Assembly (NCBI GenBank): GCA_963678675.1
Contig: OY783191.1
Coordinates: 11,224,115-11,288,114 of the forward strand
Reading direction: 5' to 3'
Source: Xiphydria camelus
Lineage: Eukaryota; Arthropoda; Insecta; Hymenoptera; Xiphydriidae
Length of the DNA: 64,000 nt
The notes below the pieces were generated by a model, which saw only the letters and a program-made list of their open reading frames with translations, was not told the origin of the DNA and made no database searches. Positions 22,441 to 34,016 of this stretch are shown here, piece after piece. Both the position numbers and the translations under genes were made by a program. Every line of letters begins with the position of its first letter. Within the stretch, counting starts at the first letter, position 1.

Positions 22441-23199
22441 ATTTGTAAAGGAAGACACGAATCAAGAGTAATTATTGTTTGGTACTCGGGAGGGATCGGA
22501 AAATAGTCTGGTATAACGCTTTCACATCGTTCTCGGCAAAAACATGGCCGCACGACTAGTCCGATTTCTATCGTTACTTGTATTTACTTGTTTCAAATAA
22601 ATATACGGATAGGACTATTGAGAGAATAGCAGGATTTATTTAAATCAATTAAAATGTACTTGTTCCAATGAGTGCACTCGATGCATTCATGGTCTGTTTA
22701 ATCATAATAAATATGGTACTAATAATCAGGAAAATTCCACCTTCCAATTATGATTAATTTTATTATTCACTTTTCTCTCAGTGATAACTAGGTATAATAT
22801 CTTAGGAAAATTCAGTTTACACATTTCAGTTATGGTTTTTCATGAAGAATTCCATCACGTATTTCATATGCAACATGTATACTTATTGTTAATTTTTTGT
22901 TTATTGGCCATTATAGAATCAATGTTTATCGATAGTTATGAACCTTAACAGTTACAGAAATATAGGAATGTATCTTCAAAGATCTCGTATTGAAACTACA
23001 GACTTATTGAAATGAAATGTCAATATAAAACAAATGCAATGGACATTATCGGTTATGGGGTCAAAAATTCTCATTTTTCCGCTAAAAAAATCAAACTAAT
23101 CGACTACCGAAAATCAGTTAAACAATGTGAAACTCCACTTCGGCTTTTCAAAGGGCATCAAAAAAACCGCGTATATAATTGGCTTTCGATAAATTAACG
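22441..23199. other. Unassigned AT-rich spacer
   Basis: No gene recognised. Confidence 0.35.
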
Positions 23200-23560
23200 A
23201 ACCCGCAGCTATGTAGCGTTAACTCGTCCGTTAATTGGCTGTGCGGAGAGTCGCGCAACATTCGTCGACACTCGCGAAGAGTAACAACCCCGCTTTAACG
23301 GTTAGCATGGTCATCGGCGCGTGCCCCACGATCCACATACGAAACAGTGCGAGTTCTTCAAGCACGGAGTCGTCTTCCTTCTGCCTTCGCAAGTGGTCTC
23401 GCTAGTCGCTCGGTAGTATCCATGAATCTCGTTTCCGGCCGCTTCGTTCTCGTCGAAATGCGACCTTGGCAGAAGCGTTAAATATAATATAATATAGTAT
23501 GGGGCAGTTGCGCGGGGCGAGTGCGGGTGATTCGTGATAGTGAATGGACTTGTGCACATT
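23200..23560 (+). promoter_or_regulatory. CpG-rich island, possible promoter / first exon
   Basis: A sharp rise in G+C and CpG against AT-rich flanks. A TATAATATAATATAGTATGG tract sits at about 23481-23500. No convincing coding exon follows. It could be a host promoter, a repeat or a divergent LTR. Low confidence. Confidence 0.25.
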
Positions 23561-23773
23561 TTCTTTTGGTTTTTGGATAGTCCGGATGATTTGGATACTC
23601 AGGCTTGTTTTGGTGAGAGAAGCGGAAAATTATTTTCCGAGGCGATATTTCTTAATGCAAGAAAAAACTAGTTTTATTTGGGATAGCTGTTCGATTGTAG
23701 ACATTTTCAATGTCACTATGGCTACTATAACTATCACGCATAGTAATTTTGGTTAAAACTGCAGCTATTTTAA

Positions 23774-24006
23774 CTACACTGAGAAAAATAATTTGCCGAT
23801 CAAAATAACTGTCAACATGAATAGTGCCAAGAACGTATTATCAACGTATAGTAAAACATATTATCATTGAATCATTTATATGTTATATGAATCAAGTATA
23901 AATTCCTTCAATTCAATGAACATGCACTTGTGTTAAATAAAAATATTCTTAGCTCTATTTATGTCGACGGTTACTTGGATCGACAAATTATTTCTCTGTA
24001 GGGGTA
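23774..24006. mobile_element. MITE with diverged 45-bp TIRs
   Basis: ACTGAGAAAAATAATTTG..GATC at the left pairs with GGATCGACAAATTATTTCTC at the right; outer bases CTACA/TGTAG also match. Confidence 0.6.
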
Positions 24007-24580
24007 TATAATAAAAGAATACTCTCCCAAATATAACTAAAGGTTTCTCTTTGTAGTTTTCTAGAACAATGCCATGGTTACCTGTGCTAGATTACCATGG
24101 CAAGTAATATAATACTGGAGTTATGTAGATTATGTAATAATTTCGTCACAACTTGAAAGCAGATAGAAAAGACATGAGATAATTGAGGAGTGTAGATGTT
24201 CGATAAGACAGCGAAAGATGACGGACCGTTATTTCTACGTAGAAGCTTACATTCGGAAGCTTCCGTAACAAATTAGTTCAACTAAGCAAGTTGCTTAACT
24301 TTGTTATTTATCATAAACATTCACGCCTTGAGAAACTTAACTCCTTAGAAGTATTCGGTCACTTTGTAATTCCGTTTCTATTTATTTTGAAGTTTCACCT
24401 TAGAAGTCGCGTTCTCTCTCGTGATCGACTTATTCCTTTTAATGTCCTATTTTGTTCTTCGAGTCTAGCTATTAATGTAAATTTACCTTTCGAATATAAC
24501 GCATTCCTCTATCGCCTACTCACGCATTTTTTATGCGGCAATCGATACATTTGTAACATCACAACCTATTGGGTCAGCTG
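24007..24580. other. Unassigned spacer
   Basis: No gene recognised. Confidence 0.35.
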
Positions 24581-25080
24581 TTAAGTAATGGCGTTTTTTT
24601 TCAAGTTAAAAGTGCGCACGGAAAAAAAATCGTTCTTGCATAATGTTATTTGTTACTTGTAAGAGTAATGTATGCTCTACAAGATTGTGTGTTTGGTTTT
24701 TTCATTTGATTTCATTTTTGTTAATATTTGGATCACATTAAAGTGAAATGTCAAGTGGACAAAAATGAGCAATTCGACATTTTCTTTCAATCGAGTTTAA
24801 TCGAGGTGCTAAAGCCACCGAAGCTGCTCGCAAGATTTGCGGTGTTTATGAAGAAGCTGCTATTGCCCATTAAGACAGCACAAAACTGGACGAAAATGCT
24901 CATTTTTGTTCACTTGATATTCCACTTTAATGATCTGAAAATTAATGAAAATTAAAATGAAGAAAACTAAATACACTATTTTGTAAAGCGTAAAATACTT
25001 TTTCAAGTAACATAAAATTACCTCAAAACGTTTCCTTTTCTGTGCGCACTTTTAATTTGAAAAAAAATATCATTAATTAT
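24581..25080 (+). mobile_element. Deleted mariner-like element with N-terminal HTH remnant
   Basis: TIRs contain TTCAAGTTAAAAGTGCGCAC and its near complement near 25045-25065. Inside, at 24765-24890, the plus strand encodes HFLSIEFNRGAKATEAARKI and CGVYEEAAIA, then, after a small frameshift, KTAQNW. This is the N-terminal helix-turn-helix of a mariner transposase (FExxRGxxAxEAARxI...AxxTAQNWF). The catalytic domain is deleted; the element is about 490 bp. Confidence 0.74.
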
Positions 25081-25188
25081 TAACCAACTCAATATAATAA
25101 CGTGTTAACTGAGTCGCTTTATATGTAGTTTGCGTGGTATATGTAAACCATTCACTGAGAGAATAGTTTATTAAGATTGATTTATTAA

Positions 25189-27848
25189 GGGGGACTTACA
25201 CCTTGTTGGTTTTAAAAAATCGAATTTTTTAAAATTTCATTTTCCTAATCTAAAGAGTCTTAGGAATGAGCCTGTAAAAGGGTTTGTCAGATTTCTCTCT
25301 AGTTCGAGAGTTATGTCGTTAAACACGACGGCGCACGTTCGATTCGCGCGCTCGTGGGTCGCGCCAGCGTGTCCATGCTTGTTCTTAGGAAATGATTCAT
25401 CATGTCATTCAGTGTCAGTTCGACAGCTCTTTGCGTTGTGAACATCTCGACTACTGCGCTATTCCAGTTTATCGTTTCCAGTGCGTTATTTAACAATTTT
25501 TTGAGATTTTTTAATTGTAAAATGGGCCGTAAAGGGTCACGTGAATGTGATTACCGGAAGTCTCGACCTAAAAAACGCAAGCCATCGAATCCAAAAATTG
25601 TTGAAGAAGACAAGACGTACGTCAGCACATCAGCGCAGAAGCTCAAGGACAAGCATCTTCTAGAATCCCCGATCACACCTGGATTCGCTTATTGCATCCT
25701 AGAGTTTGTCTCAGTTTTTACTGCAATCTCTCAATTCGTTGTTTGCAAAGAGTGTCACGGTAACGTCAACTTTTCGCAAACGTGCAAACAAGGTCTCGGA
25801 TTCAAACTTTTAATGAAATGCAACTGTGCAGAAAACTCCGTCAATTCATGCCCAAAAATACAGAATAAAGCTTTCGAAATAAACCGCCGAATAATTTTTG
25901 TGTTCCGTTTACTTGGAATTGGCATGCAAGGAGTAAATAAATTTTGCAAATTGATGGATCTTTGCAGTGGACTTGGAACCAAGGCTTATTATGACATTCT
26001 CGAAAATATTAATATCGCAGTGTCTTCGGTCTATGATGTAGTTTTGCGGAAAGCCATCGACGAGGAAAAAGAATTGAATGTATCAAATGGAAAAATAGAA
26101 AATCATTTTATAGTGTCAGGAGATGGTACGTGGAAAAAGAGAGGTTTTTCATCATTGTTCGGAGTATGCACACTCATTGGATATTATAGCAGGAAAGTCG
26201 TTGATTCGATAGTGAAATCTAATTTTTGCCAATCCTGTGAAAACCATAAGCACTTGAAAGAGAAAGATATAGCTGAATTTTATGCATGGTCCGAAAATCA
26301 TACAGAAAATTGCACCACTAACCACTCGGGAAGCGCTGGAAAAATGGAAATCGATGGAATCACCGAGATGTTCAAGCGCTCAGAGGAAAAACATGGCGTG
26401 AAATATATAACCTATGTGGGGGACGGAGACAGCAAGACGTTTAAAGGAATCCTTTCTTCTAATCCTTATACCAATGTGATCGTGAAGAAAAAAGAATGCG
26501 TAGGACACATAGAAAAAAGGATGGGAACACGTCTACGGAATGCCAAAAAGAATAATAAAGGAATTGGTGGAAAAGGGAAAGGGAAATTAACGGATAAAGT
26601 CATCGGGGAGTTGACAAAATTCTATGGCCTTGCGATTCGAAGAAACTCGGATTCTGTCACAAGAATGAAAGATGCGATTTTCGCGTCGTTGCATCATTGC
26701 AGCTCGTCGGATGAAAATCCAAACCACGCACTATGCCCACCTGGTCCGGACAGTTGGTGTAAGTGGCGTCAAGCGGAGGCGAACGGCTCTTTAGCGACTT
26801 TTAAACATAGTCGTTATCCCCTGAATCCTTCAGTTTTAAAAGTCGTAACCCCAATTTACGCAGATTTATCATCAGATAATTTGCTAGAACGATGTTTAGG
26901 AGCTCACACTCAAAACAGCAATGAGTCTTTGAATAGTTGCATTTGGTTGATCGCGCCTAAACATTTGCATTCCGGGAAAAGTGTGGTTGAAATCGCAACT
27001 CAATTGGCCGTTATAACATTCAATGAAGGACAGAAGGGAATATTGAAAGTAATGGACACCTTGGGGATAACATTGGGGCTGCAAACGGAGGCGTGCGCCA
27101 CTCAACTAGACGCGTTACGAATCGATCGTGCCGAGAGAAAGATGAGCGACGCGGCGAAACGAGCTAGAATTCATCAAAGAGAAGAGCAGGTGGCCCATCG
27201 TGAATTTCTCCTCGATCAGGAAGGCGAACTGTACGGACCAGGCATTGCAGATTAATCGTAAGTCCCATGATTCACATGTTATAATGTTCTAAAACTTCAA
27301 ACGCGTTTTCCCAAAAGTTTCATTTTTCAAACTGGTGTGCACGATTACGGGAGAACAACTGAACGTATCACGATAAATTTTTTTTTTAAATTTACAGGAA
27401 ACACTTGGCAAGGTCCCGATCGTTTATTTTTGGAAAATTTCATTTTGCTGATTTTTGACAGCTTCAAGTAGGACAAGAAACGTAGTAAAAAAATTACTTT
27501 CTTGGAAAAATGTCCGCCATTTTATGCAAAATTGAAATTTTAAAAAAGTGAACGATCGGGACCTTGCTAATGTAACAACAATTAAAAGTTTTATTGGTTT
27601 TTTTATTTCAGTTAACTAGGGCGGACCCAAACCTACACACCGTTTGACCTTTCGCTTTTATCAGGAACGCCGTCAAAGTCATCTCCAGGACTTCGAAGTC
27701 AACATTGACATGTAAAAAAAATCATGCGTGAAATTCAATCGGTGTACAATAACATAAAAAAAGTTTTGTATAGAAATCTTCTCTAGTTTCTTTACAATAA
27801 ATTCTTGAAAATTGGCTCCAAAATTGGCCTACAAGGTGTAAGTCCCCC
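25189..27848 (+). mobile_element. Apparently complete Kolobok transposon, 2660 bp, TTAA TSD
   Basis: Ends GGGGGACTTACACCTTGT and its reverse complement, TTAA at 25185-25188 and 27849-27852. A single uninterrupted transposase gene lies inside, with about 330 bp of 5' and 590 bp of 3' non-coding sequence. Purine-rich termini and TTAA duplication are Kolobok hallmarks. Confidence 0.88.
25522..27255 (+). CDS. Kolobok transposase (Mutator-like DDE domain), 577 aa, intact
   Basis: The likely start is ATG 25522 (context TGTAAAATGG; a basic MGRKGSRECDYRKSRPKKRK head follows). An in-frame upstream start at 25402 would add a hydrophobic 40-residue leader and is less likely. A Cys cluster (VCKECHGN, KCNC) precedes the catalytic part. 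VSGDGTWKKRGFSSLFGV gives D201, followed by FCQSCENH and a CTTNHSGSAGKME knuckle. YVGDGDSKTFKGIL gives D301, then CVGHIEKRMGTRLR. QNSNESLNSCIW gives E468. The C-terminus is a charged helix. No stop or frameshift is seen, so it may still be active. It would act in the nucleus on the GGGGGACTT TIRs. The fold belongs to the Mutator-like transposase domain group; the TTAA ends point to Kolobok. Confidence 0.9.
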   Translation: MGRKGSRECDYRKSRPKKRKPSNPKIVEEDKTYVSTSAQKLKDKHLLESPITPGFAYCILEFVSVFTAISQFVVCKECHGNVNFSQTCKQGLGFKLLMKCNCAENSVNSCPKIQNKAFEINRRIIFVFRLLGIGMQGVNKFCKLMDLCSGLGTKAYYDILENINIAVSSVYDVVLRKAIDEEKELNVSNGKIENHFIVSGDGTWKKRGFSSLFGVCTLIGYYSRKVVDSIVKSNFCQSCENHKHLKEKDIAEFYAWSENHTENCTTNHSGSAGKMEIDGITEMFKRSEEKHGVKYITYVGDGDSKTFKGILSSNPYTNVIVKKKECVGHIEKRMGTRLRNAKKNNKGIGGKGKGKLTDKVIGELTKFYGLAIRRNSDSVTRMKDAIFASLHHCSSSDENPNHALCPPGPDSWCKWRQAEANGSLATFKHSRYPLNPSVLKVVTPIYADLSSDNLLERCLGAHTQNSNESLNSCIWLIAPKHLHSGKSVVEIATQLAVITFNEGQKGILKVMDTLGITLGLQTEACATQLDALRIDRAERKMSDAAKRARIHQREEQVAHREFLLDQEGELYGPGIAD

Positions 27849-27977
27849 TTAAGCTTTTACTGATTACGGAATAATAAATATTTCGTTACCGTAAGAAAGT
27901 CGTTTATTAAGCATTTCACTCCACGTTTAGTTTAACTACATTTAATAGCAAGAAATATAAATGTAGCTATTATACAA

Positions 27978-29047
27978 ATGAATCACTTATTTGAGAAACC
28001 CGACAAATCCACATTTTTGATAAAATGACATTTTACTAGAAATACATTCTTAATAGCAATACACATCATTTACTTTATAAACCCCACAGATCCAATGCAG
28101 TTCCTACACAGTAGGCAGCATTAAATATGAGAACGTTTGCTTCATTAATAGAAATGGGTCGGTTTAAGAAAGTTGGTCAATATTTTCCACTACGTGGTCA
28201 TTCATTTCTGCCCTGTGACAGAGACTTTGGGGTAGTTAAAAGATCGCTCAACAAAAATGATAGAGTTTATATACTTAAGCAATACGCTGAACTCTTTATA
28301 CTGGCGAGTGCACAAAATAAGTTCACGGCACATCCCATAGAGGATGATAACAGGGTCATTAGAGATTTAAAATCTTGATGGCCCAGATTTTACATAAGAA
28401 ATTGTTCGAGTACAAAAGCCGTAAGAAGTGAAAGAATTCCATTTAACATATCGACGTTTATGCAGTTTTCTTACAATGAGAATTCTAAAAGTACTGTAAC
28501 AGCGTATGATTATATTGATGGTTTCACAACTTATATGTTTCCAATTGGCACAAAACATCCAAAACCTAGACTACTTTGCACAGAACCAGCCTACCCTGAT
28601 ATGAAAATACCTATTAAGAACAAAAAAATGGTTAACATTAAAAAGTTTGCGAGTTACCTACCTGATGATGAAAAAATTCAACATTTTTATCAAGACATTG
28701 TTTTTATGGCCAACTGTAGATGGTGATCTGGAACCAAAAGTTTTATAATATTATGTTTTTTTACTGTGCTTATAATCTGCAGTCTCTTTTTTCCTGAATA
28801 AAATCCAATACAAATGAAAAATTTGAAAAACTTGAGAAAGTCGATACTCCATTTTTCAATATCGGATTTTGGTTAAACTCAATAAGAAGTTTTTTGTTTC
28901 TTTGTGCAAAACGACTAATATTAATACTATTAATATTTATTAATGAGTAACCTTAAAAAAATACAGTTTCACATAGTTAATCAATTTTTTTGAATTATCT
29001 CAGAACTATGTTTCTTGGATCTGTAGAATTTCTCAAATAAGCGATTC
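27978..29047 (+). mobile_element. Unclassified DNA transposon relic with 30-bp TIRs, AAAT TSD
   Basis: GAATCACTTATTTGAGAAA at 27978 is mirrored by TTTCTCAAATAAGCGATTC ending at 29047. The similarity continues inward as ACAAATCC / GGATCTGT. AAAT flanks both sides. Between them lies the damaged gene at 28127-28726, which gives the protein family a mobile-element context. I do not know a named superfamily for it. Confidence 0.68.
28127..28726 (+). pseudogene. C-terminal part of an unfamiliar transposon protein (GHSFLPCDRDFG motif)
   Basis: One frame runs from 28127 to 28726 with a single TGA at 28376-28378. Motifs in order: LIEMGRFKKVGQYFPLRGHS, FLPCDRDFGVVKR, NDRVYILKQYAELF, ASAQNKFT, then past the stop WPRFYIRN, GFTTYMFPIG, AYPDMKIPIKNKKM and FASYLPDDEKIQHFYQDIVF. 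I recall similar sequences as abundant uncharacterised insect proteins. The TIRs around it suggest a transposase-like C-terminus. No catalytic triad can be assigned from this piece. The 5' part is missing, so the ATG is not native. Confidence 0.6.
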
Positions 29048-29592
29048 AAATAAATTTGTATTACTCGGTATTAAAATTTATATTACGTACAGGGACAAGC
29101 ACAATATTTATTACAGTTTAATGAATCTGTTTTTTAAATTTGGCATTTCATTTCGACAGTTGTTTCGACATTGTCCCAGTAACGCGCTAACCTCGAAAGG
29201 GCGTTCCTTTTGGGTTATCTTCGTTTTATATTTTAAATGCAACCCATAGAAGAGAACCCCTTAAAAAATTGGCCAAGTTCCCGATATTACGCTTTAGCGT
29301 TACGAATACGTTCCCTCATGAAAGGAAAGAACAATGCGAGAATCCGTGGAAAACTTCTTTAATCTATCTGAAATATAGTGTCCACCGCAAATAATCTTTT
29401 CTAAAAGGCGTCTTCGAAAATGCTTCGTCACCGGCTTATTTCTCAATATTTTTCTACAAAAAAATTACAAAATGTTGTTCGAATGATGCTTTATAACACG
29501 CGACAAAATAAAATATATCTACTTCAACAATAGCTCTAAAATGAATTCGTAAAAATAGAGGTTTTTTCCACCCGTTAGAGCCTCCCCCCTAA
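29048..29592. other. Unassigned AT-rich spacer
   Basis: No gene recognised. Confidence 0.35.
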
Positions 29593-30120
29593 CCCTTAAT
29601 TTGGCAAATGTTAATAAAACATTTTTTAGTGGGATAATTATGTTTTTTTTTTATCAATTGGGGCTTACTAAACACATTTATGATAAAAAATTAAAATTTA
29701 AACACATAGAAATAAATTTATTAATTTTATGTATAGGAATAAATTTATTAGTTGCAAGAAAATAATTTGACAATATATTGTATGTTATTGGATAGATTGC
29801 TTAGTTTGAAGTGAAACTACAAAGTTCATGAATCAATTATTTAATTCACGTTTTAAATACCCAAAACTTATCTATGGCGTGCACCACCAAAACTTACCTG
29901 TGGCGTGCACCACCCGCTGCAACTAGCGTCCATGTTTGTTCACTGACATGTAGTTACCGTGGTTAACACTAAATGGAGCAACGAGCTATTTGTGGGTATG
30001 TCTATTAAGCTATTTATTTATCCTAGACTAGAAAATGTATGAGGTTAAGGATTTTTAGTATGTTTTAAGTTAAGAAAAAACAATGTAGGTATCTTATGAT
30101 TTACACTGCCAAATTAAGGG
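29593..30120. mobile_element. Complete CCCTTAATTTGGCA element, 528 bp, TTAA-type TSD
   Basis: CCCTTAATTTGGCA at the left and its reverse complement ending at 30120; flanks CTAA (one change) and TTAA. A 26-bp tandem pair (ACTTA.CTRTGGCGTGCACC) lies at 29866-29918. Partial copies occur at 359-1238 and 60976-61160. No coding capacity; piggyBac- or Kolobok-dependent by target. Confidence 0.82.
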
Positions 30121-30166
30121 TTAAAAAGGTCCGGCGTGGAAGTTAGCTAACTGTGTAATAGCCTAA

Positions 30167-31582
30167 GATCCCACTGCAAAATTATGTAGGTATCTGTTTT
30201 TCCAATGAAACTTAATTCAAATGAATAATTAATACCAATGTAATGTATTACTTCCGGGTTGGTTATAAAAAATTAGCCGCAACTATGTGTAATTAAACAT
30301 ATTTTAAGTAATGTATTTGTATGAAATTGAACTATGTTTTTTAAGTGAATGAAACGTCATTTGAAAGAAAATTATGTGAAGAATGTAAAAAAATATAGTT
30401 GCCAGCTCTCAGTCAGCCGCAACCTCTAGGCAATCAGGTGTAAATAGGTACATTATTGTTGATTATTTACGTTCATCGTGTTTGTCAAGAAAATATCATA
30501 CGAAATTGAGGCGAAATTTTTATTGAACACAATAATCTATGGTTGCTTATAAAAAACTGGCCGCAAGCAGTGGTTACCATAATTTGAATTAATTACCCTC
30601 ACTCTCTAGATAAATGTGAGCGAGAGGGAAGGAATGCGCGCGCTGCTTCGTGCTGTAAACAAGGATACAGCATGGCCGATATGGCAGCTGTACGCAGGGC
30701 TGCGTCTAACGGGGGGCCATTTCCTGCCACGCATGAAGGCGCACTAACCAGGGGGTGCCAAAAGGCCTCATACCTTCTCTAGAAAAGGGCGCTAAGCACG
30801 AAGGCGTCTCATCATCTAGAAGCGGCGCTGGCTGTACGTATACAGTATGTCCGACGGCAAACGAAAGAAAACTGAGTATACCTAAAATTTTACCTACCTG
30901 ACTTCGGTAAATAGCGGTCCCAATAAATAAAATTCGTTTTTGAAGTGAAGACGCGTTGACACTCAATATTATACTTTTCGAGAATTTTGTTGTTTGAAGT
31001 CAGGTAGGTAAAATTTTAGGTATACTCAGATTTCTTGCGTTTGTCGACGGACATACTGTATACGTACAGCTGCCACATAGGCCATGTTGTGTCCTTGTTT
31101 ACAGTACGAAGTAGCGCGTGCATTCCTTCCCTCTCGCTCACATTTATCTAGAGAGCGAGGGTAATTAATTCAAATCATGGTAACCACTGCTTGCGGCCGC
31201 CACTTTTTTACAAGCAACCATAGATTATTGTGTTCAGTAAAAGTTTAGCTTCAATTTGGTATAATATTTTCTTGAAAAACACGATGAGCGTAAATAATCA
31301 ACAATAATGTACCTGTTTACACCTGGTTGCGGCTGACTGAGAGCTGACAACCGTATTTTTTTACATTCTTCACATAATTTTCTTTCAAATGATGTTTCAT
31401 TCACTTACAAAACATAGTTCAATTTCATACAAATACATTACTTAAAATATATTTAATTACACATAGTTGCGGCTAATTTTTTAGAAGCAACCCGGAAGTA
31501 ATACATTACATTGACATTAATTATTCATTTGAATTAAGTTTCATTGAAAAAACAGATACCTACATAATTTTGCAGTGGTATC
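30167..31582. repeat. 1.4-kb long inverted repeat (foldback)
   Basis: Left arm from GATCCCACTGCAAAATTATG pairs with the right arm ending near 31582, with good similarity along about 550 bp. The centre is around 30955. Paired landmarks include GCGAGAGGGAAGGAATGC and CAGTATGTCCGACGGCAAAC on the left with their complements on the right. A 136-bp hAT-type MITE (30695-30830) is present only in the left arm. Confidence 0.9.
30695..30830. mobile_element. hAT-type MITE, 136 bp, 8-bp TSD GCTGTACG
   Basis: Starts CAGGGCTGCGTCTA and ends with a similar inverted CAGCGCCGCTTCTA. GCTGTACG lies at 30687-30694 and 30831-30838. The opposite arm of the foldback carries a single copy, i.e. an empty site. Confidence 0.82.
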
Positions 31583-31636
31583 TCGTACTATAAGCTGTGC
31601 TAATAGCTTCACCTCCCGATTCCAGCGCTTTTGCGC

Positions 31637-31640
<4 letters not shown>

Positions 31641-31698
<58 letters not shown>
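31641..31698. repeat. (GA)n microsatellite
   Basis: Near-perfect GA dinucleotide run. Confidence 0.98.
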
Positions 31699-31702
<4 letters not shown>

Positions 31703-32578
31703 TATTTGCGTGCTTTGTCGCTCCGAAATTTTATGTTGCCTTTGCTCTACAGTTTTCCTTGTGTTTTAATTGTGTTGAATTGATTTATGTTTTATGTATT
31801 TCATTGTTTCTTATTAAAATATTTGTGTTTTAAACTGTTCTTTAAAAAACGTATCAAGTGTGTTCCATCGCATGATAGACGGATTTCTACATATCGGTTT
31901 TTACCGTTCATTATCATTGCGATCTAAAATAGATCACTGAAATTTTTGAGCAGGATTTCGGCGGAATGGATATCGTTTTAATCGGTAACTTACGTCAGTT
32001 ACCACCAGTTCGAGCTACGCCAATAGTTAAGCAGATTAAATAACAAATAGCGGGACCTACTCTGTGGTGTGGATTGCGCTACTTGTGGAGTTAAATGAAG
32101 TAATGAGTAAATTACAATTACTTGAAGCAAGATTTTTCACAAAAGAGGAAGTCCATCGACTATGTCCGCATGGCATTCGTCTCTTCTTGGACAATGTTAT
32201 CTGTAAATGCATATAACTTAATGATTCTTAATTCAGCTACAGATAAAACTGTATCTGTAGCAAAAGACGATTACGTTGGTTGCCATAGTTAAGAACAAAA
32301 GAATTTCGTTCGTTAAAAACTACATAAGATGTCTGTAATTGACACTGGAGGGTTGCCATATGAGACTACATTTGTTTTGCAAAAATCGTACATAATTACT
32401 ACCAACATTGTCATGTGTCAGATAATTTGGCCAATTGTGCTTTAGGAAAACTGGTCTATTACAATAGAATGCGATGAAAATCAAGACGTTACTCGCATAT
32501 GGTTGAAGTTCTCAGATTCTGCTAAAATTGGCCAAAAAACTCGAAGAAAACTAGGTAACTACATTCAAGAACACAATA

Positions 32579-33598
32579 GGGTGAATGCACCAATGGACGA
32601 ACGAATAAGGAACTCAACGTTCTATAGCAAGTGATAAAAAATTTATTTTTATTGGTAAAATTGTAATTTTTGGATCAGCTTGTAAAATAAACTTTATTAA
32701 TTCATAAAAACCAAACACAATACTTTAAAATATGAAAAAATGATTTTAGGTAAATAAAATATGAAAAAATTCAAGAAACGCCAGTGAACGGAAAATTAAA
32801 TCAATGAACGAACAGCAAGTCACCAGTGAACGGACGTAGTAAGCACTGTCTTAGGCCCCATTCTTCGTACCATAGGTACTTTGCCAGTACATTTATCATG
32901 TAATGTGAATTTAGGAATATTATATTGTTGATCAACTGTGCTCAAGCGTTCACTAGCATTTACAGCTGACACAGCTTGTAGCAAATTTCCTTTTGAATAT
33001 TTAAAACGTTCATAGGCTTTCTTTTTGCCTGTTGTGGATTTTTTATTTGTTAACATCGTCTAAGAAAATGAAATAAAAATAAATTAACATTAATTATTAA
33101 ATGAAATTTATTAAAATCTAAAAAACAACGCGATGTTTGATGATAAAGTATTACACACACACTCGAAAATTGTTCGTGTTCGTTCACTGAATTGAGTTTA
33201 AATTGCGCACCAATAACCGGAAATCACTGATTTTATTACTTTTTTCGATATTTTTAATGAAAAATATACAAAAGTATAAATTTTAAAGCATTACAAATAA
33301 TATACAATCACTACTTACCTGTTTAATTATCATAAAACTATTACTTTCAACTTAAGTTTTCATTGCCTTTCACCGACGTGCTTACTAGCAGGCGCTACAT
33401 TGAACGTTTGAAAACGACTATTTTTTAAATTTTAACGTGGTTGAACTCTCTAAAACCAATTTGCACTGCCATCTGTGATTTTCTTTTTTAATTTTGATAT
33501 CCAAATCTTATTTTATCGATAAATATTAAAATTTAGAATACAAAAAATAATGTTTTTTCCGTTCACTGGGAGTTGTCCGATCATTGGTGCATTCACCC
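32579..33598 (-). mobile_element. Deleted pogo-like element, GGGTGAATGCACCAATG ends, TA TSD
   Basis: Both ends carry GGGTGAATGCACCAATG, flanked by TA at 32577-32578 and 33599-33600, splitting the Helentron helicase. The inside retains only an N-terminal DNA-binding domain on minus (32820-33056). Repeated CCAGTGAACGGA / GTTCACTGG words near both ends may be subterminal sites. Confidence 0.84.
32820..33056 (-). pseudogene. Pipsqueak/CENP-B-type HTH of a pogo-like transposase
   Basis: On minus from ATG 33056: a basic head, then NLLQAVSAVNASERLSTVDQ, QYNIPKFTLHDKCTGKVP and RMGPKTVLTT. This is the psq-type helix-turn-helix (AVxAVxxxxxS...YxIPxSTLxDKxxGK) of pogo-like transposases, which binds the terminal repeats. 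The frame ends soon after; no DDE domain follows because of the internal deletion. A plausible repressor-length fragment, but more likely a remnant. Confidence 0.75.
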
Positions 33599-34016
33599 TA
33601 TCAGTCACAGAGCGTTACCCATCGCACGACGTACTGCCCTTGAATACTAATAAAACCATTAACGCTAAAAGAAATCATTTTCCTGTGATATCTGCATATG
33701 CGATAACGATTCACAAATCACAGGGTGAAATATGTATTTGATGAGATTGTCTACGAATATAGCAAAAGTCACTCACAATAATTACTTTATATTGAACTAT
33801 CGCGAGTTACGAGCATCAGCGAATTGTACACCGTATCAAAAGACAACACACCAACGTTCTATCATGGAAGAAGAGCAGCTACATTGATGGATACCGTTCA
33901 AAATGAGTTCCGTAGACTGTCAATTAATAAACTGGTAATAATCGACAGCATCCTTCTAGATTTGCTGAATTCGCATCGCGGATTGTCCGTATTTTCTTTC
34001 AACATTCAAAGTCTAA

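Noticed and set aside
23200..23560. Definite host promoter
   Set aside because: CpG-rich and with a TATA-like tract, but no exon, donor or coding start could be linked, so only a tentative feature is given.
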